Positions 7,975 through 16,208 of a stretch of 26,976 bases of DNA are shown one piece after another. Source of the stretch: CAZNMF01 sp035547155 (GTDB taxonomy: Bacteria; Acidobacteriota; Vicinamibacteria; Vicinamibacterales; SCN-69-37); contig DASZVJ010000026.1 of the NCBI GenBank assembly GCA_035547155.1, forward strand, positions 1 to 26,976, in the 5' to 3' direction. Positions within the stretch are counted from its first letter, which is position 1; each line of letters opens with the position of its first letter. The notes under the pieces were generated by a model. That model was not told the origin of the DNA and searched no databases. It saw nothing but the letters and a program-made list of their open reading frames with translations. The position numbers and the translations under genes were made by a program.

Positions 7975-10251
7975 ATGCGCACACGATCGGGATCGCGACG
8001 AATAGCGGTGACGTTCGTCGCCGGGATGGCCGTGCTCGCGGGCAGTGCGGCGATGTTGACGTCGGCGCGCGCGGATCTCGACTGGCCGACCTTCGGCGGC
8101 ACGCCGGACAACTCCCGCTACATCACGGCGGAGCAGATCACGAAGGACAACGTCGCGCAGCTCGCCGTCGCGTGGAGCTATCCCTTCGCCGACACCAGCT
8201 TCAATCCCACCGTCGTCCACGGCATCATGTACGGCCGCGGCCGCAACGGATCGCTCGTCGCGCTCGACGCCAAGACCGGCAAGGAGCTCTGGATCCACGA
8301 GAGCCTGCAGGGCATGACGACGCGCGGGCTGAACTATTGGGAAAGCAAAGACGGCCGCGATCGGCGCTTGATCTTCAGCGTCGCCGACTATCTGCAGGAA
8401 GTCGACGCGCGGACCGGCAAGTCGATCATGACGTTCGGTCCGAATGGCGCCGTCGATCTGCGCGAAGGCCTGGGTCGCGAGAACGTCACGCGCATCCAGT
8501 CCGGCACGCCCGGCGAGATCTTCGAGAACCTGATCGTCCTCGGCTCGGCCACGGGCGAGGGCTACATGTCGCCGCCTGGCGATATCCGCGCCTTCGACGT
8601 CGTCACCGGCAAGCTCGTGTGGCAGTTCCACACGGTGCCGCATCCGGGCGAGCTCGGCTACGACACGTGGCCGAAGGACGCGTACAAGTACGTCGGCGGC
8701 ACCAACGCGTGGGGCGAGATCACGATCGACGCCAAGCGCGGCATCGTCTTCGTGCCGACCGGTTCGCCGACGTACGACTACTACGGCGCGGATCGCGTCG
8801 GCGCGAATCTGTTCTCGGATTGTCTGCTCGCGCTCGACGTGCACACCGGCAAGCGGCTCTGGCACTTCCAGACGGTCCACCACGATCTGTGGGACTTCGA
8901 CAACAACGCCGCGCCTCAGCTGACGACGATCCGCAAGGACGGCACGCGCATCGACGTCGTCGCGATGGCGAGCAAGAACGGATTCCTCTACGTCTTCAAT
9001 CGCGACACCGGCGAGCCGGTCTGGCCGATTGAAGAACGGCCGGTCCCGAAGAGCGAGATGCCCGGCGAGCACAGCTGGCCGACGCAGCCGTTCCCGACGG
9101 TCGTGCCGCCGTTCGCGAAGCAGTCGTTCACGCTCGATGACATCAATCCGTATCCGTCGATGACCGACGAGCAGCGCGAGGCCTTCAAGGCGCGCGTCGC
9201 CAAGGCGCGCAACTTCGGGTTGTTCACGCCGATCGATTTCGTCGACACGCTGCACATTCCCGGCAACAACGGCGGCGCGCTGTTCGGTTCCACCGCGTCC
9301 GAGCCGAACGGCATCGTCTACGTGATCACGCAGGACAATCCGGCGCTGCTGCATCTGCTGCGGCCGGGCGAGGCGCGCGCCGGCGGCGCGGGCGCGGCGA
9401 CGACGCTGCCGGGACAGCCGATCTATCAGCGCGAGTGCGCGCAGTGCCACGGCGGCGATCGTGCGGGCACGGCCGACGGCCCGTCGCTCCTGCCATCGTC
9501 CGGCGCGCACATCGATCCCGTCACGATTCGCACGAACGTCACGAACGGCTACGGCCGCATGGATCCGGTCGCGCACATCACGCCGGACGAGCTCGATCTC
9601 GTCATCGCGTATCTCAACGCGCAGCCGCAAGCGCCGCCGGCCGCCTTCGGGCGCGCGACGGGACCGCGCGGCGCCGGACCGAACGTGCCGCCGGGATTGA
9701 TCGTCGCGACGGGACCGTCAGTCGCGCGGCCGCCCGTGGGACGCGGACGTCTCGCGGCGCCGCCGTATCCCGAAGGCGTGCCCGACACGCCGCGCTACGT
9801 GATCAATGAGTACGGGACGATCGGCGTCCGCATGAAGCCGCCGTTCACCACGCTTGTGAAGTACGACTTGAACGTGCCGGCGATCAAATGGCGCGTCGGC
9901 GTCGGCGACGATCCGGTGCTCGCGGCGTACGGCATCACGGGCACGGGCGAGACGCAGATGCGGACGACGCCGATCGTCACGGAGACGGGGCTGATCTTCA
10001 TCCCCGGCGAGGACAACAAAGTGCGCGCATACGACGCGGACACGGGGAAGGTGCTGTGGACCGGCCGCTTCGGCGGCTCGCTCATCAAGGCCGCGCCGTC
10101 GATGTACGAAGTCGACGGCCGCCAGTACCTCGTCGTGCCCGCGGCCGGCCAGGCGCCGCCGCCAGTGAAGGCCCCGATCGCGGACGGCCCACAGCCCGAG
10201 CCGATCACCGGTCCGCTGGGCTACGTCGCGTACGCGTTGCCGGTGAAGTAG
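7975..10251 (+). CDS. Secreted PQQ-dependent dehydrogenase with internal cytochrome c domain (glucose dehydrogenase-like)
   Basis: The 758-residue product starts with a signal peptide (MRTRSGSRRIAVTFVAGMAVLAG...ARA). The propeller opens with DWPTFGGTPDNSRY, and quinoprotein tryptophan motifs recur (DAKTGKELWIH, DVVTGKLVWQFH, DVHTGKRLWHFQ, DADTGKVLWTG). HHDLWDFDNNAAPQL matches the active-site region of membrane-type glucose dehydrogenases. A c-type cytochrome is inserted late: Cys488-A-Q-Cys491-His492, with Met529 (GRMDP) as likely sixth ligand. The propeller then resumes and closes the ring. Such enzymes oxidise sugars or alcohols in the periplasm and pass electrons through the haem to the respiratory chain. 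ATG at 7975 has GAGGGG ten bases upstream. The longer frame from 7882 is made of repeat DNA. The substrate cannot be set from sequence. Confidence 0.92.
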   Translation: MRTRSGSRRIAVTFVAGMAVLAGSAAMLTSARADLDWPTFGGTPDNSRYITAEQITKDNVAQLAVAWSYPFADTSFNPTVVHGIMYGRGRNGSLVALDAKTGKELWIHESLQGMTTRGLNYWESKDGRDRRLIFSVADYLQEVDARTGKSIMTFGPNGAVDLREGLGRENVTRIQSGTPGEIFENLIVLGSATGEGYMSPPGDIRAFDVVTGKLVWQFHTVPHPGELGYDTWPKDAYKYVGGTNAWGEITIDAKRGIVFVPTGSPTYDYYGADRVGANLFSDCLLALDVHTGKRLWHFQTVHHDLWDFDNNAAPQLTTIRKDGTRIDVVAMASKNGFLYVFNRDTGEPVWPIEERPVPKSEMPGEHSWPTQPFPTVVPPFAKQSFTLDDINPYPSMTDEQREAFKARVAKARNFGLFTPIDFVDTLHIPGNNGGALFGSTASEPNGIVYVITQDNPALLHLLRPGEARAGGAGAATTLPGQPIYQRECAQCHGGDRAGTADGPSLLPSSGAHIDPVTIRTNVTNGYGRMDPVAHITPDELDLVIAYLNAQPQAPPAAFGRATGPRGAGPNVPPGLIVATGPSVARPPVGRGRLAAPPYPEGVPDTPRYVINEYGTIGVRMKPPFTTLVKYDLNVPAIKWRVGVGDDPVLAAYGITGTGETQMRTTPIVTETGLIFIPGEDNKVRAYDADTGKVLWTGRFGGSLIKAAPSMYEVDGRQYLVVPAAGQAPPPVKAPIADGPQPEPITGPLGYVAYALPVK

Positions 10252-10257
10252 GTAATC

Positions 10258-10320
10258 GACGGCATCTCGTCGTTCAACACCGCCGTCAATTGCTGGGGGA
10301 TGACGTTGCGGAGTTTGCTC
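10258..10320 (-). pseudogene. Decayed C-terminal remnant of an ADOP permease
   Basis: Read on the minus strand, 10315-10271 encodes LRNVIPQQLTAVLND. The intact permease just upstream ends with LRRVVTQQLTTVLND, 11 of 15 residues identical. The DNA also matches (GTCGTTCAACACCG is shared exactly). The stop codon TAG of the intact copy is GAG here, and the reading runs on into unrelated sequence. This is best explained as the tail of a second permease gene left by deletion, or as a partial tandem duplication, between the permease end and the PQQ dehydrogenase end. No upstream part of the second gene is recognisable in 10321-10400. Confidence 0.65.
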
Positions 10321-10400
10321 TTCGAAGGTCCGCCCCTCCAACGAACGTCGCGAACGCGGCAACGTGTCCCGTTCTCGAAGACACGTGGACGGCGTCTTGT

Positions 10401-12086
10401 CTAGTCGTTCAACACCGTCGTCAGTTGCTGCGTGACGACGCGTCGCAGCGGCGTGAGCGCGGAGAGCGTCACGGCTACCAGTACGCATAATGTCGTCGCC
10501 GCGATGTTGCCGGCGTGCAGGTGAAGCGGCAGTCCTGTCGCCGTCCAGGCCCAGCGCATCAACAGCGCTCCGGAGAGAAGGCCGGCGGCGATGCCGCCGG
10601 CCGTGACGATGAGCGTGGAGCCGAGCATGCGCCGGCCGATCTGAGGCACGCCGGCGCCGAGCGCCATTCTGATGGCCATCTCGCGCGCACGGTCGCTGGC
10701 GATCTGCGAGATCGCGCCGTAGAGACCCGCCACGCAGAGCAACACGGCGAAGCCCGCGCCAACAACGATCAACCCAAACGCCACACGCGTCGGGTACAGC
10801 AGCAAGTCCGTGTCGTTCTTCAACGCCTGCGCGTGCGACACGTTCACCGACGCGTCCACTTGGAGCACGCTCGCCGCGACCATCGCCGCGAGTCGCGAGA
10901 GCGACGTGACGCTGCGATCGCCGCGCACGAGCAGCGTCGTGATGTACGGGACCGGCTGCTGCTGCAACGGCACGTAGAGAAACGGAAGTGGCTCGCTCGC
11001 GAGTCCAGGCGAGGAGACGTCGCCGGCGATCCCGATGACTTCCAGCCATTGGCTCGGCAGCGCATCGTTCTGCGGCGTATACGCGATGTATCGGCCCACC
11101 GCGTTCTCGCCCGGCCAGAGAAGATCCGCAAGCCGCTTGGAGACGATCGCGACCGGAGGCGACGTCTTGGTGTCGCCACGTCCGAATGGACGGCCGATGA
11201 TGCCAATCCCCGCGACGTCGAAATAGTCGTCGGTCGTCCAGGCTTCGTTGACGGTCCACGAGCGCCTCGCCGCCGCACCTTCCCGTGTGACGATGAATGT
11301 CGACAACGGGAACGTGGGAAGACTGTTCGTGAGCGCGACGCCTGAGACGCCGGGAACTGCACGCGCCGCTCGCGAGACGGCGTCGTCGAGACGTTCACGT
11401 GCGCTCGTGTATTCGTTGACGTCCTCGCCGGTCTTGCGCTGCGGTACCTCGAAGTTGACGTACGCGAGGTGATCCAGCGCATACCCTGGCGTCGCAAGCT
11501 CGCGCGGAACGGCTTCGACGCCTACGGCGATGGCCACGACGATCAGCGTCGCGGTGCCGGCCACTTGCGGCAGGAGCACGAGCTGTTGCACGCCTCGCGT
11601 CAGCCGGCTGCCCGCCGCAGACGTCGTCCAGCGGCGCGGCCGCCGCGCGATCTGCGTCATCGACACGACGTAAGCGCTCGACACCAGCGCCGCCGTGATC
11701 GTCGTCACGCCGATGGCGAAGGCGACGACGCGCCAGTCGATCGGCACGGACGGGCTCCAGAGGAACTGCGCGTACCGGCCTCCGCCGAGCTCGGTCGGAA
11801 TCGACGTCGCGATGACGCGGACGAGCGCGAGGGCCACGCCGGTGCCAGCGATGCCGGCAATCGTGGTGATGAAGACGACCTCGACGATGAGCTCGCGGCA
11901 CACGCGCGCGACGCTCGCGCCGAGCATGCTGCGGACGATCATGTCGCCGCGCCGCAGCCAGAATTGCGCGCGAAGATAGCCGAACGCGTTGGCGATGGCG
12001 GTCGCGAGCACGAGACCGACGACGAGCAGGAGCACGCGCGAGAGATCGGCGGCCGCATCGATCCGTCCGCCGAGCAGGCCTGGCAA
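10401..12086 (-). CDS. ADOP/MacB-like permease, C-terminal part of a frameshifted gene
   Basis: This 561-codon frame carries the membrane parts of a MacB/FtsX-type permease: DLSRVLLLVVGLVLATAIANAFGYL, an FtsX helix set with LGASVARVCRELIVE, a long periplasmic domain, and the terminal repeat GAGFAVLLCVAGLYGAISQ followed by DRAREMAIRMALGA. It ends PLRRVVTQQLTTVLND. There is no proper start: the first possible codon is TTG at 12086 inside a run of sense sequence (WGNLVADTRPELRLPGLLGG) continuing upstream without a stop. The N-terminal part is in the neighbouring frame, so the two fragments are one gene split by a one-base frameshift near 12140-12150. Together they cover about 832 codons, the usual ADOP length. 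Unless the shift is a sequencing error, this fragment is non-functional. No ATPase gene is adjacent, as is typical for ADOP. Confidence 0.85.
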   Translation of the reverse strand: MPGLLGGRIDAAADLSRVLLLVVGLVLATAIANAFGYLRAQFWLRRGDMIVRSMLGASVARVCRELIVEVVFITTIAGIAGTGVALALVRVIATSIPTELGGGRYAQFLWSPSVPIDWRVVAFAIGVTTITAALVSSAYVVSMTQIARRPRRWTTSAAGSRLTRGVQQLVLLPQVAGTATLIVVAIAVGVEAVPRELATPGYALDHLAYVNFEVPQRKTGEDVNEYTSARERLDDAVSRAARAVPGVSGVALTNSLPTFPLSTFIVTREGAAARRSWTVNEAWTTDDYFDVAGIGIIGRPFGRGDTKTSPPVAIVSKRLADLLWPGENAVGRYIAYTPQNDALPSQWLEVIGIAGDVSSPGLASEPLPFLYVPLQQQPVPYITTLLVRGDRSVTSLSRLAAMVAASVLQVDASVNVSHAQALKNDTDLLLYPTRVAFGLIVVGAGFAVLLCVAGLYGAISQIASDRAREMAIRMALGAGVPQIGRRMLGSTLIVTAGGIAAGLLSGALLMRWAWTATGLPLHLHAGNIAATTLCVLVAVTLSALTPLRRVVTQQLTTVLND

Positions 12087-12898
12087 TCTGAGCTCCGGTC
12101 GCGTGTCCGCGACCAGGTTTCCCCAATCCCGCGCTCTCGCGTTCCAGCCGCGTCGCGCAGATTGCGTCCCGCAAGCGCCACCGCGGCGTCCAGCCGGGCC
12201 GCCGCATCATCGTCTTGCTGCAGCCGCGCGAGACCGCGGAAGCGAAGCCGCGCCGCGGTGTCGGGCCTGTCCGGATCGGGCGTCGTTCGCGCGGGAATCC
12301 AATAGTCGGTGCGCTGCCAGATGCCGCGCGTGCCGGCGAGATCGTCGCGCGCCACGCCGACGACGGTGTAGTCGTCGCTGCGGTCGTCGTAGACGCCGCC
12401 GTACCCGGGCGATCGCAGGCGCACGCGTTGGCCGATCGCCTGTGACGCGTCGTCGAACACGCGTCTCGCCAGCCGACCACTCAAGACGATGACGCCTTCC
12501 GTCTCTGAGGCGTCGAAGAATCTTCCGGCGAGTGGCGCGTCGCCGAGCGTCGTGAAGTAGTCGCCGAGCACGGCCTCGCCTGGCGCCGTCACCGCAAAGG
12601 CCGGCGATCGCACGACGGCGATTTCCTCACGCGTCGCCGCGAGGCTTCGGACCGGCAGATCCATCCCTTGCAGATAGTGAAATTCGTCGAGGGTCAGTCG
12701 CGGCTGGATGCCTTCGGGCCGGTGCCACTGAATGAAGCGAAGGCTCTCCGGATGCGGCACGCTGACCGGCCGAAGGACGAATACATCGACGACGGCGAAC
12801 AGCGCGGCGCTGATGCCGATGCCACCGCCGAGCACAGCGACGACGGTGGCCGTCGACGCCCATCTGCGACGAAGGAGGATTCGCAGCAGCGACCGCAT
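11939..12898 (-). CDS. ADOP/MacB-like permease, N-terminal part of the same frameshifted gene
   Basis: The true coding part runs from MRSLLRILLRRRWASTATVVAVLGGGIGISAALFAVVDVFVLRPV (first membrane helix) through a MacB-like periplasmic domain with EAVLGDYFTTLGDAPLAGRFF, VIVLSGRLARRVF and YTVVGVARDDL. It reaches about residue 250 (VALAGRNLRDAAG). After this, near 12150, the frame yields Ser/Arg/Cys-rich nonsense up to the stop at 11939, while the sensible sequence continues one frame over (WNARARDWGNLVADTRPEL). A single missing base near GCTGGAACG explains it. Unlike the second ADOP protein in the window, it lacks the N-terminal prefix domain of about 50-60 residues before the first helix. A TATAGT lies 17 bases before the ATG, without a clear -35 or ribosome site. 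Confidence 0.82.
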   Translation of the reverse strand: MRSLLRILLRRRWASTATVVAVLGGGIGISAALFAVVDVFVLRPVSVPHPESLRFIQWHRPEGIQPRLTLDEFHYLQGMDLPVRSLAATREEIAVVRSPAFAVTAPGEAVLGDYFTTLGDAPLAGRFFDASETEGVIVLSGRLARRVFDDASQAIGQRVRLRSPGYGGVYDDRSDDYTVVGVARDDLAGTRGIWQRTDYWIPARTTPDPDRPDTAARLRFRGLARLQQDDDAAARLDAAVALAGRNLRDAAGTRERGIGETWSRTRDRSSDCQACSADGSMRPPISRACSCSSSVSCSRPPSPTRSAIFARNSGCGAAT

Positions 12899-12936
12899 GG
12901 TGAGGATGCGGGAACTATAGCCGAATTGGACGCCCT

Positions 12937-12950
12937 CCGAAGGGCTTCGG
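12937..12950 (-). terminator. Small hairpin downstream of the FadR-type regulator
   Basis: CCGAAG (12937-12942) and CTTCGG (12945-12950) form a 6-bp stem with a two-base spacer, about 20 bases after the regulator's stop codon on the minus strand. No T-run follows, so termination is only a guess. Confidence 0.25.
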
Positions 12951-12969
12951 CGCGGGGCGCGACGCGCGG

Positions 12970-13749
12970 TTACTCGTCGGCGGTCATGCGCCGGACGGAG
13001 ATGCGCGCTTCGGCGAAGTGCTTCGCCATCAGGCGGCGCGCTTCGCGCGCGCGGCCGGCTTCGATCGCATCGACGATCCGGCCGTGTGTGCGGATGACGC
13101 GCTGCAGCTCGGCGCGCGATCGGCGTCCCGCGAGGCTCACGCGGATCGACTCGCCCATCGAATAGCGCAGCGCGCTGACGACGACGCTGAACATCGGGTT
13201 GTTGGTGGCGCGGCCGATGATCTCGTGGAACCGCAAATCGGCCTTGATGTAGGCGTCCGTCTTGACGACGGGCGTCACGGCCGTGCGAAGCGCGGCGACG
13301 GCCGCGCGCAGCTCCTTCACGTCCTCGGCCGTGCGATGGCGCGCCGCCAGCTCCGCCGCGTACTCTTCGATCGGTCCGCGCAGCTCGAGGATTTGCGCGG
13401 CGGACGCCTGCCGCGTCGACAGTGCGTGCTGCACGAGCTGGATCAGCGAACGGTTAGTGATCTGGCCGACGCGCGGCGAGCGGCCGTTGGCGATCTCGAC
13501 CAGGCCCGCGCTGCTGAGCGAGCGATACGCCTCGCGCACGACGGAGCGGCTGACACGCAGCTGCGAGCTCGTCTGCAATTCGGACGGCAGGCTCGCGCCA
13601 GCGGGCAGACGGTGACGGCGAATGTGATCGACGAGGACCGACACGACGCGATCGGCGGTCGTCCCTTTGGTCGACATCGCGCGGACCGCAATCTTGCGCG
13701 GCGCGCGCGGCCGCACGGCGGTGACGGAGGCTGAGGGGCGTGGCGTCAT
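12970..13749 (-). CDS. GntR-family regulator, FadR subfamily (FCD domain)
   Basis: The 259-residue protein has an N-terminal winged helix with the GntR signature DHIRRHRLPAGASLPSELQTS and RVSRSVVREAYRSLSSAGLVEI (about residues 38-90), then an all-helical FCD domain. Residues that would bind a metal in FCD domains are present: DLRFH, RTHGRIVDAI and AKHFAEAR. Such proteins bind short operators and release them when an organic acid or sugar acid binds. The first about 30 residues are basic and probably disordered. ATG at 13749 is preferred because AAGGA lies four bases upstream; a GTG at 13761 lacks a ribosome site, and an internal ATG at 13677 is possible. It is divergent from leuB with a gap of 107 bases, so it may control that gene, itself, or distant sugar-acid genes. 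Confidence 0.88.
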   Translation of the reverse strand: MTPRPSASVTAVRPRAPRKIAVRAMSTKGTTADRVVSVLVDHIRRHRLPAGASLPSELQTSSQLRVSRSVVREAYRSLSSAGLVEIANGRSPRVGQITNRSLIQLVQHALSTRQASAAQILELRGPIEEYAAELAARHRTAEDVKELRAAVAALRTAVTPVVKTDAYIKADLRFHEIIGRATNNPMFSVVVSALRYSMGESIRVSLAGRRSRAELQRVIRTHGRIVDAIEAGRAREARRLMAKHFAEARISVRRMTADE

Positions 13750-13856
13750 CGGGTCCTTCACAGGCTATCGAGAATATCAGGCCGCCGCGGCGGTCACAGA
13801 AATTTCACAGGCGCGATAGAATCGCTCGTTTTCGATCCACAGGAGTCAGTTCGCTA

Positions 13857-14951
13857 ATGAGCACATTCGCAATTGCCGTACTGGCCGGAGACGGGATTGG
13901 CCCGGAAGTGATGGACGTCGCGCTGAAGGTCGTCGATGCGGCCGGCGCCACGTTCGGGTTTCGCGCGGAGTATCGTCCGGCCGACGTCGGCGGGATCGCG
14001 ATCGATCGCCACGGCCACGCGCTGCCGCCGCACACGCTGAAGATCTGCGAGGACAGCCAGGCGATTCTGTTCGGATCGGTGGGCGGGCCGAAGTGGGAGT
14101 CGCTGCCGCCCGATCAGCAGCCGGAGCGCGCGGCGCTGCTGCCGCTGCGCAAGCACTTCGATCTCTACTGCAACTTCCGGCCCGGCAAGGTCTACAAAGC
14201 GCTCGTGCCCTCGTGCCCGCTCCGCGCGGACATCGTCGGCGACGGCTTCGACATCCTCGTCGTGCGCGAGCTGACCGGCGGCGCGTACTTCGCGCAGCGG
14301 CCCGCGGCGAAGGGACGCGAGGGCAGCGGTCCCACCGAGCACGCGTGGGACACGAAGGAGTACTCGCGCAAGCAGATCGAGCGCATCGCGCACAAGGCGT
14401 TTCAGGCGGCGCGCACGCGGCAGAAGCGGCTGACGTCGATCGACAAGGCGAACGTGCTGACGAGCATGGTGTTCTGGCGCGAGGTCGTGACCGCGGTCGG
14501 GAAGGCGTATCCCGACGTCGCGCTGTCGCACATGTACGTCGACAACGCCGCGATGCAGCTCGTGAAGAACCCGCGGCAGTTCGACGTGATGCTGTGCGGC
14601 AACATGTTCGGCGACATTCTTTCCGACGAGTGCGCGATGCTGACCGGATCGATGGGATTGCTGCCGTCGGCAAGCCTGGCGGAAGGCACGTTCGGCATGT
14701 ACGAGCCGGCGGGCGGCACGGCGCCGGACATCGCGGGCAAGGGCATCGCGAACCCGATTGCGCAGATTCTCTCGGCCGCGCTGATGCTGCGCTACTCGTT
14801 CGCGCAGCACGACGCCGCGACCGCCATCGAGCGCGCCGTCGCGGCGACGATCGAGTCCGGCATCCGCACGGGCGACATCGCGTCGCCGGGCACGAAGACG
14901 GTGGGGACGAAGGAGATGGGGGACGCGATCGTCGCGAAGCTCGCGAAGTAG
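13857..14951 (+). CDS. leuB: 3-isopropylmalate dehydrogenase
   Basis: The 364-residue product oxidises and decarboxylates 3-isopropylmalate with NAD in leucine synthesis (cytoplasm). Motifs in order: AVLAGDGIGPEV at the N-terminus, ILFGSVGGPKWE, the substrate-binding RELTGGAYF, TSIDKANVL, the metal-binding and signature block NMFGDILSDE, and the NAD-binding GTAPDIAGKGIANP. Length and motifs fit LeuB better than tartrate or D-malate dehydrogenases. ATG at 13857 is supported by AGGAG eleven bases upstream; the open frame before it has no ribosome site. It stands alone, without leuA, leuC or leuD, next to a divergent FCD regulator. A TAGAAT at about 13817 could be a -10, without a good -35. Confidence 0.95.
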   Translation: MSTFAIAVLAGDGIGPEVMDVALKVVDAAGATFGFRAEYRPADVGGIAIDRHGHALPPHTLKICEDSQAILFGSVGGPKWESLPPDQQPERAALLPLRKHFDLYCNFRPGKVYKALVPSCPLRADIVGDGFDILVVRELTGGAYFAQRPAAKGREGSGPTEHAWDTKEYSRKQIERIAHKAFQAARTRQKRLTSIDKANVLTSMVFWREVVTAVGKAYPDVALSHMYVDNAAMQLVKNPRQFDVMLCGNMFGDILSDECAMLTGSMGLLPSASLAEGTFGMYEPAGGTAPDIAGKGIANPIAQILSAALMLRYSFAQHDAATAIERAVAATIESGIRTGDIASPGTKTVGTKEMGDAIVAKLAK

Positions 14952-15067
14952 ACGCGAGAGACCTAGACACGGGAAAAGTTAGACGTTACAAGCCAGAAGC
15001 CAGGACGGAAGACACGAGAGATGATGGGGCGCGCGCCCGCACGATGTGTGACATCCGCTCCGAAGAT

Positions 15068-15100
15068 GGCTCATCCCTGCGAGATGCCACTAGATGAGCC
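15068..15100. terminator. Hairpin in the leuB-NYN gap
   Basis: GGCTCATC (15068-15075) and GATGAGCC (15093-15100) form a perfect 8-bp stem around a 17-base loop. It lies about 115 bases after leuB and 100 bases before the NYN gene. There is no T-run, so it may be a degenerate terminator or a leader structure. The rest of 14952-15067 has locally lower GC but no feature I can name. Confidence 0.3.
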
Positions 15101-15103
15101 GGG

Positions 15104-15124
15104 TACGGGCTACGGGCTACGGGC
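15104..15124. repeat. Three tandem copies of TACGGGC
   Basis: Exact 7-bp units stand head to tail at 15104, 15111 and 15118, followed by a degenerate GGGTCGCGGGCC stretch. It is a short microsatellite-like tract in the leader region of the NYN gene; no function is evident. Confidence 0.6.
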
Positions 15125-15202
15125 CGCGATGGGTCGCGGGCCGTGTCGTGAACGGGAGTGCGATCGGTTCTGGTAGAGTCTGCCCGGGAGCGCATCCGAC
15201 AG

Positions 15203-16150
15203 ATGGCCGTGGGTGACGAGGGACCGGCGGAGGCCACGCTGCAATTTCACGAGCAGGCCGACGGCCGGAAGGTCGCGCGACTGGGCGGGGGTAAGGTCGT
15301 GCTCGTGCACTGGGACGACGTGGCCCGCGTCCGAGATGGCGAATGGTGGAACGTCAAACTCGAGCATCGTGAGACGTACTCGATCGCGAAACCCATCGAG
15401 CGCGCGCGTCCCGAGCTGTTGAATCCAGTCATCCCGGCGTCGCTCGCCGCGTCGTTGGGCAAGCCGGACGCGCGGGTCGAGATGCCGGCCATCGAGACGA
15501 AGGCGCCGTCGTCGCGCGTGCCGCCGGTGCCCGCGGAGACGGGACGGCCGGAGCGGAAGGATGCGGGGACGTCCGACACGCGGCCCCTCGCGATCCTGCC
15601 GTCGCGCGTCGTCGGCATGAACGATCGCGTGGCGATGTTCGTCGACGGCGCGAACATGGATCTCGCGGCGCGCATGGCCGGTTACTTCGTCGACTATCGC
15701 AAGGCCCGGAACTTCTTCCTCGCGCACGGGCTCTTCTACGCCGCGTATTACTACATCGCGGATTACACGGCGTCGGATCCGATGCAGCAGCGCTATCTCG
15801 ACTTCCTGGCCCATTCGGACTTCATCGTCCGCCGCAAGGCCGTGAAGGCGATACGCGATCAGGAGACGGGCGAGCGCGTGCTCAAGGCGAACGTCGACAC
15901 CGAGCTGATTCTCGACTTGATCAACACGGCGGACAACTACGACCTAGCGTTCTTGTTCTCCGGCGACAGCGACTTCGAGCGCGCCGTCGATCTGCTGCGA
16001 TCGCGCGGAAAGCGCGTCTACGTCGTCACGTCCCGTCAAGTCATCAGTCGAGAGCTGGCGTACGTGGCCGATAAGCCCGTCTTCTTCCTCGAGGAGTTCA
16101 GGAACCAGCTCGAGCGGGACGCAAGGCCCGACAGCGTCCGCGAGCCATAA
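15203..16150 (+). CDS. NYN-domain (LabA/DUF88-like) putative nuclease
   Basis: The 315-residue protein has three parts. Residues 1-65 are a small probable beta domain (ATLQFHEQADGRKVARL, KVVLVHWDDVARVRDGEWWNVKL) that I cannot assign. Residues 66-140 are a Pro/Ala/Glu-rich linker. Residues 141-305 are a NYN domain of the PIN-like RNase fold. Acidic residues fit the active site: Asp148 in MFVDGANMD, Asp232 in VDTELILDLI, and Asp255 and Asp257 in FSGDSDFERAVDLL. RGKRVYVV is also typical. Known relatives are metal-dependent RNases. ATG at 15203 has GGGAG about 12 bases upstream; a GTG at 15158 is possible but has no usable ribosome site. It is convergent with the ADOP gene downstream and probably monocistronic. 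Confidence 0.85.
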   Translation: MAVGDEGPAEATLQFHEQADGRKVARLGGGKVVLVHWDDVARVRDGEWWNVKLEHRETYSIAKPIERARPELLNPVIPASLAASLGKPDARVEMPAIETKAPSSRVPPVPAETGRPERKDAGTSDTRPLAILPSRVVGMNDRVAMFVDGANMDLAARMAGYFVDYRKARNFFLAHGLFYAAYYYIADYTASDPMQQRYLDFLAHSDFIVRRKAVKAIRDQETGERVLKANVDTELILDLINTADNYDLAFLFSGDSDFERAVDLLRSRGKRVYVVTSRQVISRELAYVADKPVFFLEEFRNQLERDARPDSVREP

Positions 16151-16208
16151 CGTCTGCGCCGTGGCGGCCGTGATGAGTCGGTCTCGAGGTCCCGGGCCGC
16201 AATCGTCG

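Noticed and set aside
7721..7984. N-terminal extension of the isomerase gene
   Set aside because: The extension is translated palindromic repeat DNA; the Tat signal and ribosome site place the start at 7720.
8875..8915. Lanthanide signature (WDFD) in the glucose-dehydrogenase-like PQQ enzyme
   Set aside because: An Asp at this place (WD-x-D) is, as far as I know, normal in the membrane glucose dehydrogenase branch, so it is not evidence for a rare-earth ion.
7924..9630. 568-codon minus-strand frame opposite the PQQ dehydrogenase
   Set aside because: Arg/Asp/Val-rich composition from complementary codons and no motifs; the plus-strand gene is certain.
13782..13793. 12-bp palindrome CCGCCGCGGCGG between the FCD regulator and leuB, as an operator
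   Set aside because: Pure G/C runs like this arise often by chance in this DNA, and it does not resemble the GT-N-AC core of known GntR sites.
15158..15202. GTG start for the NYN protein 15 codons upstream
   Set aside because: No ribosome site at a usable distance and the added residues look non-conserved; kept only as an alternative.
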